64,000 nt of DNA from Acinetobacter beijerinckii CIP 110307. GTDB lineage: Bacteria > Pseudomonadota > Gammaproteobacteria > Pseudomonadales > Moraxellaceae. The first letter of the stretch is position 1; every line of letters starts with the position of its first letter. The DNA is taken from contig NZ_KB849765.1 of assembly GCF_000369005.1 (NCBI RefSeq), positions 1,145,881-1,209,880 on the forward strand, given 5' to 3'. This document shows positions 17,335 through 25,681 of the stretch, piece by piece. A program made the translations under genes and the position numbers. The notes below the pieces were generated by a model. The model was not told where the DNA came from. It ran no database searches and saw only the letters and a list, made by a program, of their open reading frames with translations.

Positions 17335-17376
17335 TGAATGATGTAGATCAATCGTAATTCGGGTCTACATCATTCA
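17335..17376 (+). other. Perfect hairpin between precursor and maturase genes
   Basis: 13-bp perfect stem TGAATGATGTAGA / TCTACATCATTCA with a 16-base loop, in the 80-bp gap between hvfA and hvfB. No T-run follows; the hvfB ribosome site AAGGAA starts 3 bases after the stem. Likely an RNA processing or stabilising structure that lets precursor mRNA exceed enzyme mRNA, or a partial attenuator. Confidence 0.7.
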
Positions 17377-17390
17377 ATAAGGAATATTCC

Positions 17391-18245
17391 ATGACGGTTT
17401 TAACAGGTGTTGGCTTAGGTTTAAGACGCGACTTTATCGACAGCTTTTTAAACTTGGATACTTATCCAGACTTCATCGAAGTTGCACCTGAAAACTGGAT
17501 GGGTTTTGGTGGTCGACATGCCAAACTGCTTGAACAATGTGCTGAAAAAGCACCTCTGATTTGTCATGGACTTTCTTTATCGATTGGTGGTCCACATCCA
17601 CTGAATATTGAATTTATTCAACAAATAAAAACATTTTTAAAACGCTATCAGGTCACGACTTATTCAGAGCATTTAAGCTATACCAATGACGGCGGCTATT
17701 TATATGACTTATTACCTATCCCGATGACTGAAGCAGCGGCACGATATGTGTCAGAACGCATTGTTCGTGTTCAAGATATTCTTGGGCAAAAGTTGGTGCT
17801 TGAAAATGTGTCCACTTATTTGATGCCACATGCTGAAATGAGCGAAGCAGAGTTTGTTGCCGAAGTCATTCAAAGGTCAGATTGTGAATTACTTTTAGAC
17901 GTAAATAATGTCTATGTGAACAGCATTAACCATCAGACCGATCCTTATGAATTTATCAAAAAAATGCCGCAAGATCGTATCCGTTATTTACACATTGCTG
18001 GTCATGAGCAAGTGGGTGATGACTTACTGATTGACACGCATGGAGCAGAGGTTTGTGATCCAGTTTGGGAATTATTGCAGTTTACCTATCAACAACATGG
18101 TGTAAAACCAACATTATTAGAACGTGATTTTAATATTCCGACATGGCAAGAATTACAAGCTGAACTTGCGAAAATTGAAAGCATACAAAAACAATATTTA
18201 ATTCAGCCAGCATTCTCTAACACAGCATGTCTTGCAGAATTATGA
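17391..18245 (+). CDS. hvfB: MNIO-family RiPP maturase HvfB/BufB (DUF692)
   Basis: 284-residue TIM-barrel enzyme of the multinuclear non-heme iron oxidase family (relatives: MbnB, TglH). All family motifs are present in order: EVAPENWM (~30-37), LICHGLSLSIGG with metal-ligand His59, YSEHLSY (~91-97), LVLENVSTY, LLLDVNNVYVN, YLHIAGH, DTHG and LLERDFNIP. These supply the His, Asp and Glu ligands of the iron cluster. It is predicted to oxidise precursor Cys with O2 in the cytoplasm, before export. It starts at an ATG with AAGGAA upstream and is followed 10 bp later by its partner. Confidence 0.95.
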   Translation: MTVLTGVGLGLRRDFIDSFLNLDTYPDFIEVAPENWMGFGGRHAKLLEQCAEKAPLICHGLSLSIGGPHPLNIEFIQQIKTFLKRYQVTTYSEHLSYTNDGGYLYDLLPIPMTEAAARYVSERIVRVQDILGQKLVLENVSTYLMPHAEMSEAEFVAEVIQRSDCELLLDVNNVYVNSINHQTDPYEFIKKMPQDRIRYLHIAGHEQVGDDLLIDTHGAEVCDPVWELLQFTYQQHGVKPTLLERDFNIPTWQELQAELAKIESIQKQYLIQPAFSNTACLAEL

Positions 18246-18255
18246 GGATAATAAA

Positions 18256-18999
18256 ATGAATAATAAATTCCACTCTTTTCAAGATACCCAAAACGCATTT
18301 TGTAATTGGATACGTGATCCTAAACAACCCATACCATCATCCTTTGAAACTGAACGTATGCGTGTTTATCGAGAGTTATTATTTAATAACGTAAGTTCTT
18401 TTGTCGATTTAGTTTATCCAGTCGCACGATCGATTTTACCTAAGCCAACATGGCAACAACTATTAGAAGAATTTTTTCAAAAATCTATGAATCAATCGCC
18501 ATTTTATAATGATATTTCACTGCAATTTAGAGAATACTTAAGCGATCAACAGCATCCTGTTCTACAAACTTACCCGTGGTTAGCCGAGTTACTCCAATAT
18601 GAATGGCTAGAATTGTATTTGGATACTTTAGATATTCCTGAAAGGCATATTAGTCATAATTCAGTATGGCAATTTACCACCCAAGTGTGGGTTTTGGTCT
18701 ATCAATACCCAGTTTATCGCTGGACACTCGATCAAACTGACTTTGAGCAAGATCCTAGCGCAATTATGGTGTGGCGAAATCAAGATGATCAGGTCTGTGT
18801 GGAGCCGCTATCGCCTTTATTTGCGTATCTGATCGAAAAACTTAATCAAGAGCCATTGGCTGAGAGTGAACTGCGTAAATTGATGAGCTCGACTTTATCT
18901 GATCTAACTGCGCAAGAGTTTGATTTACAGATCAATGCATTATCTAATTTATTGACTCGCTTAGAATTGATATATAGTCCTCAAGATTGTGTTAAATAA
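18256..18999 (+). CDS. hvfC: RiPP maturase partner protein HvfC/BufC (DUF2063)
   Basis: 247-residue putative DNA-binding-annotated family (DUF2063 at about residues 5-100, with FCNWIRDPKQPIP, ERMRVYRELLFNNVSSFVD and a C-terminal winged-helix-like part). In MNIO systems this protein binds the precursor and forms a complex with the DUF692 enzyme; it is not thought to act as a regulator. The start at 18256 follows a GAGGA site; the upstream TTG at 18232 overlaps hvfB and is less likely. Length is normal. Confidence 0.9.
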   Translation: MNNKFHSFQDTQNAFCNWIRDPKQPIPSSFETERMRVYRELLFNNVSSFVDLVYPVARSILPKPTWQQLLEEFFQKSMNQSPFYNDISLQFREYLSDQQHPVLQTYPWLAELLQYEWLELYLDTLDIPERHISHNSVWQFTTQVWVLVYQYPVYRWTLDQTDFEQDPSAIMVWRNQDDQVCVEPLSPLFAYLIEKLNQEPLAESELRKLMSSTLSDLTAQEFDLQINALSNLLTRLELIYSPQDCVK

Positions 19000-19008
19000 G
19001 GCATCAAT

Positions 19009-19626
19009 ATGCATCTAGCCTCGGTTGATAATGATGATTTAAATCAACAATTGCACAACACCGAATATTTAAATGATCTTCGACAGCAAATGATCAAATT
19101 TGCAGTGCTACAACTTTCATCCTTTCAACAAGCTGAAGATGTTGTACAAGAAGCATTAACGAGTGCTTTTGAACATCTGAGATCATTTTCAGGACGTGCT
19201 GCGTTTAAAACATGGGTTTTTGCTATTTTAAAAAATAAGATTGTCGATCTAATTCGGCAAAAAAGTCGCTTAACGACCATGTCTGAGCTTTTCGATGATC
19301 AAGAATCTGATTTGAGTATAGATGAATTATTTGATAAGGCTGGACATTGGCATAAATATGAAGCACCTCAGGCATGGCAAAGCCCTGAAGAAATGATGGA
19401 ACAACAAGATTTTTGGATCATCTTTGATGCATGTTTAAATCATTTACCCGCCAAATATGCGCAAGTTTTTATGTTAAGAGAGATGATTGAGTTAAGTTCA
19501 GAAGAAATATGCCAGAAGTTAGAGCTCACCATTTCTCATTTAAATGTTTTGATGTATCGAAGTCGCGCACGTTTACGAGAGTGTTTAGAAAATAAATGGC
19601 TACTTGAAGGAGATTGTTCATGCTGA
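19009..19626 (+). CDS. ECF RNA polymerase sigma factor
   Basis: 205-residue two-domain sigma factor. Sigma-2 (~25-95) shows AEDVVQEALTSAFEHLRSF and AAFKTWVFAILKNKIVDLIRQ. An acidic linker (~98-135) is longer than usual. Sigma-4 (~140-200) ends in LELTISHLNVLMYRSRARLREC. It lies 9 bp after hvfC and overlaps the anti-sigma gene by 7 bp, so it is in the operon. ECF/anti-sigma pairs beside DUF692-DUF2063 genes occur in Neisseria and other proteobacteria, where the sigma controls its own operon. Likely signals are copper or oxidants. Confidence 0.93.
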   Translation: MHLASVDNDDLNQQLHNTEYLNDLRQQMIKFAVLQLSSFQQAEDVVQEALTSAFEHLRSFSGRAAFKTWVFAILKNKIVDLIRQKSRLTTMSELFDDQESDLSIDELFDKAGHWHKYEAPQAWQSPEEMMEQQDFWIIFDACLNHLPAKYAQVFMLREMIELSSEEICQKLELTISHLNVLMYRSRARLRECLENKWLLEGDCSC

Positions 19627-19817
19627 CTTGTCGCCAAGCAACACAGTTACTTTCTGAACAGCAAGATCGGCAACTGTTATTGAAAGAACACAGTGGTTTA
19701 CAACTGCACTTGATGATGTGCCGTTCATGCCGTCGATTTGGAAAGCAGATCAAGACGATTAGTGTGTTGTCTAAAGCATATAAGCAATTTGATGTCGATG
19801 AAGATCCTCAGAAATAA
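19620..19817 (+). CDS. Zinc-binding anti-sigma factor (ZAS type)
   Basis: 65-residue soluble protein, MLTCRQATQLLSEQQ at the N-terminus, then the zinc motif H-x3-C-x2-C in LHLMMCRSCRRFGKQ. It has no membrane segment, so it senses a cytoplasmic signal such as thiol oxidation or metal exchange at its Cys/His site. Its ATG lies within the last codons of the sigma gene, with GAAGGAG upstream, so it is translationally coupled to keep stoichiometry. The operon ends here with a terminator. Without the track's first two codons (TTG start at 19614), which would lie inside the ribosome spacer. Confidence 0.85.
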   Translation: MLTCRQATQLLSEQQDRQLLLKEHSGLQLHLMMCRSCRRFGKQIKTISVLSKAYKQFDVDEDPQK

Positions 19818-19820
19818 AAA

Positions 19821-19848
19821 AAAGCCTCATATTTCATGAGGCTTTCTT
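19821..19848 (+). terminator. Terminator of the RiPP-sigma operon
   Basis: 10-bp stem AAAGCCTCAT / ATGAGGCTTT, 5-base loop, then CTTATCTT, right after the anti-sigma stop codon. It is preceded by an A-run that would serve the opposite strand. Confidence 0.85.
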
Positions 19849-19890
19849 ATCTTACTTTGTGCTAAAACTAACTTCAGCACAAATTAAAGA

Positions 19891-19924
19891 TTACATGTTA
19901 GGGTAGTTTGGACCACCACCACCT
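19891..19924 (-). repeat. Second copy of the 3' end of the ETF-QO gene
   Basis: 34 bp matching 20004-20037 with two mismatches. It encodes GGGGPNYPNM and a stop, the same C-terminus as the upstream gene. The insert between the copies (19925-20003) carries two hairpins. The old 3' flank probably follows this distal copy. Confidence 0.75.
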
Positions 19925-19926
19925 GA

Positions 19927-19985
19927 GGCAGGAAGAACAAAGCAATGCTTTGTCCTGCCGCAAGTGTAAAAGCTATGCTTTTACA
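19927..19985. repeat. Tandem hairpin insert after the ETF-QO gene
   Basis: Hairpin 1: GGCAGG plus ACAAAGCA paired with TGCTTTGTCCTGCC (19927-19959, 4-base bulge). Hairpin 2: TGTAAAAGC-TAT-GCTTTTACA (19965-19985), perfect. Looks like a small palindromic element; the first hairpin resembles one at 6530-6544. Confidence 0.6.
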
Positions 19986-20003
19986 GAGAAGGTGGCTGTT
20001 TTA

Positions 20004-21716
20004 TTACATGTTTGGATAGTTTGGACCACCACCACCTTCAGGCGTTACCCATGTAATGTTTTGTGATGGGTCTTTGATATCACACGTCTTACAGTGTACA
20101 CAGTTCGCAGCGTTGATCTGGAAACGTTTAGAACCATCATCATTTTCCATGATTTCATAAACACCAGCAGGGCAGTAGCGTTGAGCTGGCTCATCCCATT
20201 TTGGTAAGTTTACATTCACTGGAATTGATGGGTCAGTCAGCTTTAAGTGTGCTGGTTGATTCTCTTCATGCACCGTATTCGATACGAATACAGAAGATAA
20301 ACGATCAAAAGTCAACTTGCCATCTGGTTTTGGGTAGTTCGGTTTGAATGTTGATGCATCAACTGTTTTAAGTGCAGCAAAGTCTTGTTTTAGATCGTGC
20401 AGTGTAAATGGTACTTTAAGGATGTTTTGATCGATAAAGTTAAATGCACCACCGAACCAAGTACCAAACTTATGCATAGCTGGACCAAAGTTGCGTGCTT
20501 GATATAACTCTTCTTTTAACCAAGAGTTGTTATATTTATCGGTATAAGCTGTTAACTCTTTCGCGAAATGATCGTCACCTTCAAGTACACGAGCAATCGC
20601 AAGATCACCACCTTTAGCTACACCAGCAGCAATGGCTTCAAATACAGCTTCGCCACATAACATGCCTGACTTCATTGCAGTGTGTGAGCCTTTGATTTTT
20701 GAGAAGTTCAAGAAACCAGCATCATCACCGATCAAGCAGCCGCCTGGGAACGTGAGTTTAGGTAAAGAGTTGAAACCACCTTTCACAACCGCACGCGCGC
20801 CGTAAGAAATACGCTTACCACCCTCTAGGAATTGCTTAATCGTTGGGTGTGTTTTCCAGCGTTGCATTTCCATGAATGGATACATGTGAGGATTTTCGTA
20901 AGACAAGTCTACGATCATACCTAAAGTTACTTGGTTGTTTTCAGCATGATACAACCACCAACCGCCAGCAGAACCAGTTTCAGACAAAGGCCAGCCCGCA
21001 CCATGCATTACAAGACCTGGCTTATGTTTCGCAGGATCAATTTCCCAAAGCTCTTTAATACCGATACCGTAATGTTGTGGATCAGCATCTTTATCAAGAT
21101 TGTATTGAGCAATTAAACGCTTACCGAGGTGACCACGGCAGCCTTCAGCGAATAATGTGTATTTAGCATGAAGCTCATAACCAGGAGTGAAGTTATGTGT
21201 TGGCTCACCATTTTTACCAATCCCCATATCACCTGTTTGAATCCCTTTTACTGTACCATCTTCGTGATAAAGCACTTCAGATGCAGCAAAGCCAGGGAAA
21301 ATAGAAACTTCTAATTCTTCAGCTTTTTGACCTAACCAACGAACAACGTTACCTAAAGAGATAACATAGTTACCTTCGTTGTGCATTGATTTAGGAACCA
21401 TCCAATATGGCATTTTTTGTGATTTGGTATCAGACAATAAGAAATAAGTTTCATCATCTGTTACAGGAACGTTTAATGGCGCACCTTCCTCTTTCCAGTT
21501 CGGAAAGAGTTCATTCATAGCACGGGGCTCAAGTACAGCACCTGAAAGGATATGCGCACCTACTTCAGAGCCTTTTTCAACAACACATACAGAAAGATCA
21601 GATAGGTTGTTTTCAATCGCTAATTGACGAATTTTAATCGCAGCAGATAAACCCGCAGGTCCTGCACCTACGATCACTACGTCAAACTCCATCGCTTCAC
21701 GTTCGATGTGTTCCAT
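20004..21716 (-). CDS. etfD: Electron transfer flavoprotein-ubiquinone oxidoreductase
   Basis: 570-residue membrane-associated FAD and 4Fe-4S protein that passes electrons from ETF (acyl-CoA and amino-acid oxidation) to ubiquinone. The FAD site VVIVGAGPAGLSAAIKIR is near residue 14. The central ETF-QO domain carries GWWLYHAENNQVTLG, and the C-terminal ferredoxin domain has cluster cysteines in CPAGVYEI and NCVHCKTCDIKDP (~540). The start follows an excellent GAGGAG site. The last ten codons are duplicated downstream. etfAB is not in the window. Confidence 0.97.
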   Translation of the reverse strand: MEHIEREAMEFDVVIVGAGPAGLSAAIKIRQLAIENNLSDLSVCVVEKGSEVGAHILSGAVLEPRAMNELFPNWKEEGAPLNVPVTDDETYFLLSDTKSQKMPYWMVPKSMHNEGNYVISLGNVVRWLGQKAEELEVSIFPGFAASEVLYHEDGTVKGIQTGDMGIGKNGEPTHNFTPGYELHAKYTLFAEGCRGHLGKRLIAQYNLDKDADPQHYGIGIKELWEIDPAKHKPGLVMHGAGWPLSETGSAGGWWLYHAENNQVTLGMIVDLSYENPHMYPFMEMQRWKTHPTIKQFLEGGKRISYGARAVVKGGFNSLPKLTFPGGCLIGDDAGFLNFSKIKGSHTAMKSGMLCGEAVFEAIAAGVAKGGDLAIARVLEGDDHFAKELTAYTDKYNNSWLKEELYQARNFGPAMHKFGTWFGGAFNFIDQNILKVPFTLHDLKQDFAALKTVDASTFKPNYPKPDGKLTFDRLSSVFVSNTVHEENQPAHLKLTDPSIPVNVNLPKWDEPAQRYCPAGVYEIMENDDGSKRFQINAANCVHCKTCDIKDPSQNITWVTPEGGGGPNYPNM

Positions 21717-21903
21717 GTAGGACTCCTCATATTTTTAAGGGTGGCAACCGTAATATTGCGATTCGGTGCTGCCATGAGTGTTCTTAATTGCTAAACACAA
21801 ACCATACTCTTGTGCTTGCAAACGTTTGGGGTAGTATAGTTTTAAACCATGATCTCGCCAATTGGCTGAGCGGTCATATTTTCTCGTCAGCAAGGCATAA
21901 ACT

Positions 21904-22515
21904 ATGATAAATGAAAATGATTCTTCACAGAATACAGGAAAAATCGTGTTTTCTGATGATAAAAACTTAATGAACATTGCACAATACTTAAAAGATGTAC
22001 AGCAAAGTCACAAAAGGTCAATTCCACCATTAGAGCAATGGCATCCAAAGCATTGTGGCAAAATGGATTTGAAGATAAAAGCCAATGGAGAATGGTGGCA
22101 CGAAGGTCAATTGGTTAAACGACAAGCACTCCTTGATCTGTTTAGTAAAGTATTATGGAAAGAGAATGATAAGTTTTATCTGAAAACGCCTGTTGAACAG
22201 ATTGAAATTGAAGTTGAAGATGAACCTTTATTGGTGAACCAAGCAGATCAAATTGAAATAGACGGTCAGCGTTACCTACAACTGACGACGATTAATCAAG
22301 ATGTCGTGATTATCGATAAAGAGCACCCTATTTTTATGCGTGAGTACGAGGGAGAACTGCGACCTTATGTGCATGTTCGCTTCGGGATGAATGCATTAAT
22401 TCAACGTCAAAGTTTTTATCATCTCGTGAACTATGGTTCTTTGTCTGAAAATTCACAAGGTGACACGGTTTTAACATTAAAAAGTGGTGATTTGGTCTTG
22501 CATTTGAGCACCTGA
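21904..22515 (+). CDS. DUF1285 domain protein
   Basis: 203 residues. The core (about 50-190) shows the DUF1285 pattern: MDLKIKANGEWWHEGQ, LVKRQALLDLFSKVLW, then FYLKTPVEQIEIEVEDEP. A function is not established for this beta-rich family. It is divergent from etfD and 43 bp upstream of murI in the same direction. The N-terminal ~40 residues are polar and not conserved in pattern. Confidence 0.85.
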   Translation: MINENDSSQNTGKIVFSDDKNLMNIAQYLKDVQQSHKRSIPPLEQWHPKHCGKMDLKIKANGEWWHEGQLVKRQALLDLFSKVLWKENDKFYLKTPVEQIEIEVEDEPLLVNQADQIEIDGQRYLQLTTINQDVVIIDKEHPIFMREYEGELRPYVHVRFGMNALIQRQSFYHLVNYGSLSENSQGDTVLTLKSGDLVLHLST

Positions 22516-22558
22516 GGTTTAAGCTTGAAAGAGTAATTAAACCAATACCAATGTGTGT

Positions 22559-23431
22559 ATGACTGCTGTTCAACCTATGCCGATTTTACTCAATCCGATG
22601 CCACATGCATTTGCTGATGCACCTATTGGGGTTTTTGATTCTGGAATTGGCGGTTTGTCGATCGCGCAAGAAATTGCTCGGCATTTACCCAATGAGCGTA
22701 TTCTTTATTATGCTGATACTGCACATGTACCGTATGGCGCACGTTCAGATCACGAGATTCGCCAGTTTACGGCTGAGGCAATTGAATGGCTGTATCGGCA
22801 GGGGTGTAAAATCGCAGTCGTTGCCTGTAATACCGCATCTGCATTTAGTTTAGATTATCTACGTGAGCATTATGGCGAACGTTTTCCAATTGTGGGATTA
22901 GTTCCTGCTTTAAAACCAGCAGTGTTACAAACGCAAAGTAAGGTCGTTGCCGTACTTGCTACGCCTGCAACGTTTCGTGGTCAGTTGATTAAAGATGTCA
23001 TGAACAGATTTGCTGAACCTGCTGGGGTGAGTGTTTTAACAATCACCAGTTTAAAGTTGGTGCCTTTTGTTGAATCAGGCGCTGAAATGAGTGAAGCATG
23101 CTTAAATGAGCTGCACATGATTTTAGAACCTGCTTTAAAGCAAGGGGCAGATTTTTTAGTACTTGGATGTACGCACTATCCATTTCTAAAAGAAGCAATT
23201 GGTCGGGTTTCGGGTGAAAAGTTGAATTTAATTGATTCAGGGCAGGCGGTAGCACGACAAACTGCATATATTTTGATAAAAAATAGGTTATTATGTGACA
23301 AAATAAGTCATAATATTACACGTATTGAATGTTATGTCAGTGGTGGTAATGCTGTTGAGTTAAAGCCTGTACTCCAGCATCTTATGCCAGAACAATTAAC
23401 ATGGACGATTCAAAATTTGGAAACTGTTTAG
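22559..23431 (+). CDS. murI: Glutamate racemase
   Basis: 290-residue cofactor-independent racemase that makes D-glutamate for peptidoglycan. Signature sites are IGVFDSGIGGLSIAQEI near the N-terminus, the first catalytic Cys in VVACNTASAF (~88) and the second in LGCTHYPFLKEA (~203). ATG at 22559 chosen; a GTG two codons earlier is possible, and the true core begins only at PIGVFDSG, so a shorter form is also conceivable. Likely co-transcribed with the DUF1285 gene. Confidence 0.96.
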   Translation: MTAVQPMPILLNPMPHAFADAPIGVFDSGIGGLSIAQEIARHLPNERILYYADTAHVPYGARSDHEIRQFTAEAIEWLYRQGCKIAVVACNTASAFSLDYLREHYGERFPIVGLVPALKPAVLQTQSKVVAVLATPATFRGQLIKDVMNRFAEPAGVSVLTITSLKLVPFVESGAEMSEACLNELHMILEPALKQGADFLVLGCTHYPFLKEAIGRVSGEKLNLIDSGQAVARQTAYILIKNRLLCDKISHNITRIECYVSGGNAVELKPVLQHLMPEQLTWTIQNLETV

Positions 23432-23537
23432 CTAAAATGCTTTACTAAACCATATTTAATAATTTTTTGGGGTTATCTATTCATCTTTTTTTAGCTCAGT
23501 TGCTTTAAATGATGGATACGTGAATTGGGGTCAGCCT

Positions 23538-24566
23538 ATGCAAGACACTCGCTATCAAGTTTTTATCTCTACTTCTGGTAATGAAATGCAGCCAGAACGA
23601 GCGGTATTGACTCAAACTTTGGTTGGCATGGGCTTTTTCTCGTGGGGTTTAGAACAACGAACGCCGTTAAGTACTTCAATTGCGCGTCGCCAAATCGATG
23701 ATTGTGATTACGTGGTGATTTTGCTTGGTAGTCAATATGGGGAACAATCAGTTTCAGGTGTTGGATATATGCACTTGGAATACATTTATGCAATGACGAA
23801 GCAAAAACCTGTGATTGTATTTATGCATGATGATCCTGAATCTCGTGAAATACATTTACATGACAACAAACCTGAACTAAGAGAAAAATTCAAAGAGTTT
23901 AGAAAGCAATTGCAACACGAAGTTGACCAAGTCTTTTGTTATCGTACTTTGAGAGATTTAGAGCTTGCGGTGCGTTCAAATATGCCGCAAATGTTAGAGC
24001 GTTACCCTGTTGTGGGTTGGGTACGTCCTCAAAATACTCAAGTTTTACAAGATGAAATTGATAACTTACGCGCTAAAGTCAAACAACTTGAAACAGAGAT
24101 GGGGAGTCGTGAAGCCGACCCTATTTCTTCTGTAGCTAAAGTTTCGATGCATGAGCTATATTCATTTGAATATCGTATGCATGCCTATCAAGATGGTAAT
24201 TTCAAAGAAGTTAAGCCATTTCGTAAAATGACATGGGCGCAATTACTCAACGTATTAGGTGCTTCATTTATCATTCCAACACCAGAAGAATATTTTTCTA
24301 AACGTATGAATGAATATTTAAATGAAACGGGGTTGGATGATGCGCGTAAAGATATGCCAAGGGCTCATGCCGTTTCTCGTGCGCAAATCAATATTCGTGC
24401 ATTACATGAAATTAAATTACAAATGCGTCAAAATGAGTGGATCATCCCGACTGGACGTGATGATCGTCAGCGCATGTTATGGCAATTGACACCTAAAGGT
24501 CAGAAGCTACTAGAAAGTAATATTTTAGATAGTAATCGTGTTTTTCAAATGAAGACAATGCATTAA
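23538..24566 (+). CDS. DUF4062 domain protein
   Basis: 342 residues. An N-terminal DUF4062 domain (1-~150: YQVFISTSGNEMQPERAV, DDCDYVVILLGSQYG, YIYAMTKQKPVIVFMH) has a TIR/SLOG-like Rossmann shape. A short coiled coil follows (~172-192, LQDEIDNLRAKVKQLETEM), then a helical C-terminal region ending in WQLTPKGQKLLESN, which looks like a winged helix. DUF4062 is often fused to STAND NTPases or nucleases, but here it stands without an effector. The ATG at 23538 follows GGGGTCAG; the GTG at 23520 is an alternative. Function unknown. Confidence 0.75.
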   Translation: MQDTRYQVFISTSGNEMQPERAVLTQTLVGMGFFSWGLEQRTPLSTSIARRQIDDCDYVVILLGSQYGEQSVSGVGYMHLEYIYAMTKQKPVIVFMHDDPESREIHLHDNKPELREKFKEFRKQLQHEVDQVFCYRTLRDLELAVRSNMPQMLERYPVVGWVRPQNTQVLQDEIDNLRAKVKQLETEMGSREADPISSVAKVSMHELYSFEYRMHAYQDGNFKEVKPFRKMTWAQLLNVLGASFIIPTPEEYFSKRMNEYLNETGLDDARKDMPRAHAVSRAQINIRALHEIKLQMRQNEWIIPTGRDDRQRMLWQLTPKGQKLLESNILDSNRVFQMKTMH

Positions 24567-24635
24567 TTCAATTTAAAAATAAATCATAAAACTGCTAAAG
24601 TATTTGAATAAATTCAGCTATAGCGGAAGCAATCC

Positions 24636-25652
24636 ATGTCAGTTCGACCAAAACCCAAAGTGACCGTGGTTTTAGCAAATTTAGGCACGCCAGATGCACC
24701 GACTGCACCTGCAGTACGTCGATTCTTAAAGCAATTTTTATCTGATTCGCGAGTGATTGAAATCCCTAAACCCATTTGGTGGGTGATTTTACATTTATTC
24801 GTTTTGACCTTTCGCCCAAAACGTGTTGCTGAAGCTTATGCCTCAGTTTGGTCAAATGACTCTCCAATGCGTGAGATCGTGCTTGAACAGACGCGATTAG
24901 TCAAACAACGGTTACAAGATGAGAATCATCAATTTGATCTCACAGTTTTACCTGCGATGACGTATGGTCAACCTAGTATTTATAATGTTTTCGAGCAACT
25001 TCAGAAAGATCCTCAAGAGCACGTTATTCTTTTACCGTTGTTTCCACAATATTCGGCAACATCAACAGCACCACTCTATGATGCTTTTTCCAAATGGATA
25101 CCCACACAACGTCATTTACCTGGACTTACTTTAATTAAAGATTATTATCAGCATCCGATGTTTATTCAGGCATTGGCGGATAGTGTTTTAACTTACCAAG
25201 CACAACACGGTAAGCCTGAAAAGCTTCTGATGTCCTTTCATGGTATTCCACAGCCTTATGCAGATAAAGGCGATCCTTATGCTGATCGTTGTCGCATCAC
25301 CGCTCAATTCGTCGCTGAAGCCTTACATTTAAATGAAGATGAGTGGGCTGTGAGTTTCCAGTCACGCTTTGGTAAGCAAGAATGGGTCAAACCTTATACC
25401 GATGTCGTTTTGCAACAATGGGGCGAACAAAAAGTGAAATCTGTTCAAGTGCTCAGTCCCGCATTTTCAGCAGATTGTCTCGAAACCTTGGAAGAATTAG
25501 CGATTGAGAATAAAGAGACATTTCAGCATGCAGGTGGTGGTGAGTACGCTTATATTCCTGCATTGAACAGTGATCAAGCACATATTGATTTGCTTGCAAG
25601 TCTGGTTCAGGCTAATCTTGATGCTCTCACTCATACCTTAGCCCATCGTTAA
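24636..25652 (+). CDS. hemH: Ferrochelatase
   Basis: 338-residue enzyme inserting Fe2+ into protoporphyrin IX. Conserved parts: [12 protein letters not shown] at the N-terminus, [23 protein letters not shown], and the active-site His in [17 protein letters not shown] (~201), then [16 protein letters not shown] and [15 protein letters not shown]. Membrane-associated without transmembrane helices. GCGGAAG ribosome site. The MBL hydrolase follows after 29 bp. Confidence 0.97.
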   Translation: MSVRPKPKVTVVLANLGTPDAPTAPAVRRFLKQFLSDSRVIEIPKPIWWVILHLFVLTFRPKRVAEAYASVWSNDSPMREIVLEQTRLVKQRLQDENHQFDLTVLPAMTYGQPSIYNVFEQLQKDPQEHVILLPLFPQYSATSTAPLYDAFSKWIPTQRHLPGLTLIKDYYQHPMFIQALADSVLTYQAQHGKPEKLLMSFHGIPQPYADKGDPYADRCRITAQFVAEALHLNEDEWAVSFQSRFGKQEWVKPYTDVVLQQWGEQKVKSVQVLSPAFSADCLETLEELAIENKETFQHAGGGEYAYIPALNSDQAHIDLLASLVQANLDALTHTLAHR

Positions 25653-25681
25653 ATCGATTTTCTATTCCGCCAGAGGTTTTT

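Noticed and set aside
17123..17341. 72-codon frame overlapping the precursor gene
   Set aside because: A second frame of the 33-bp repeats; it lacks a signal peptide and ribosome site.
23538..24566. Anti-phage defence system
   Set aside because: DUF4062 stands between housekeeping genes with no nuclease, NTPase or mobility gene nearby.
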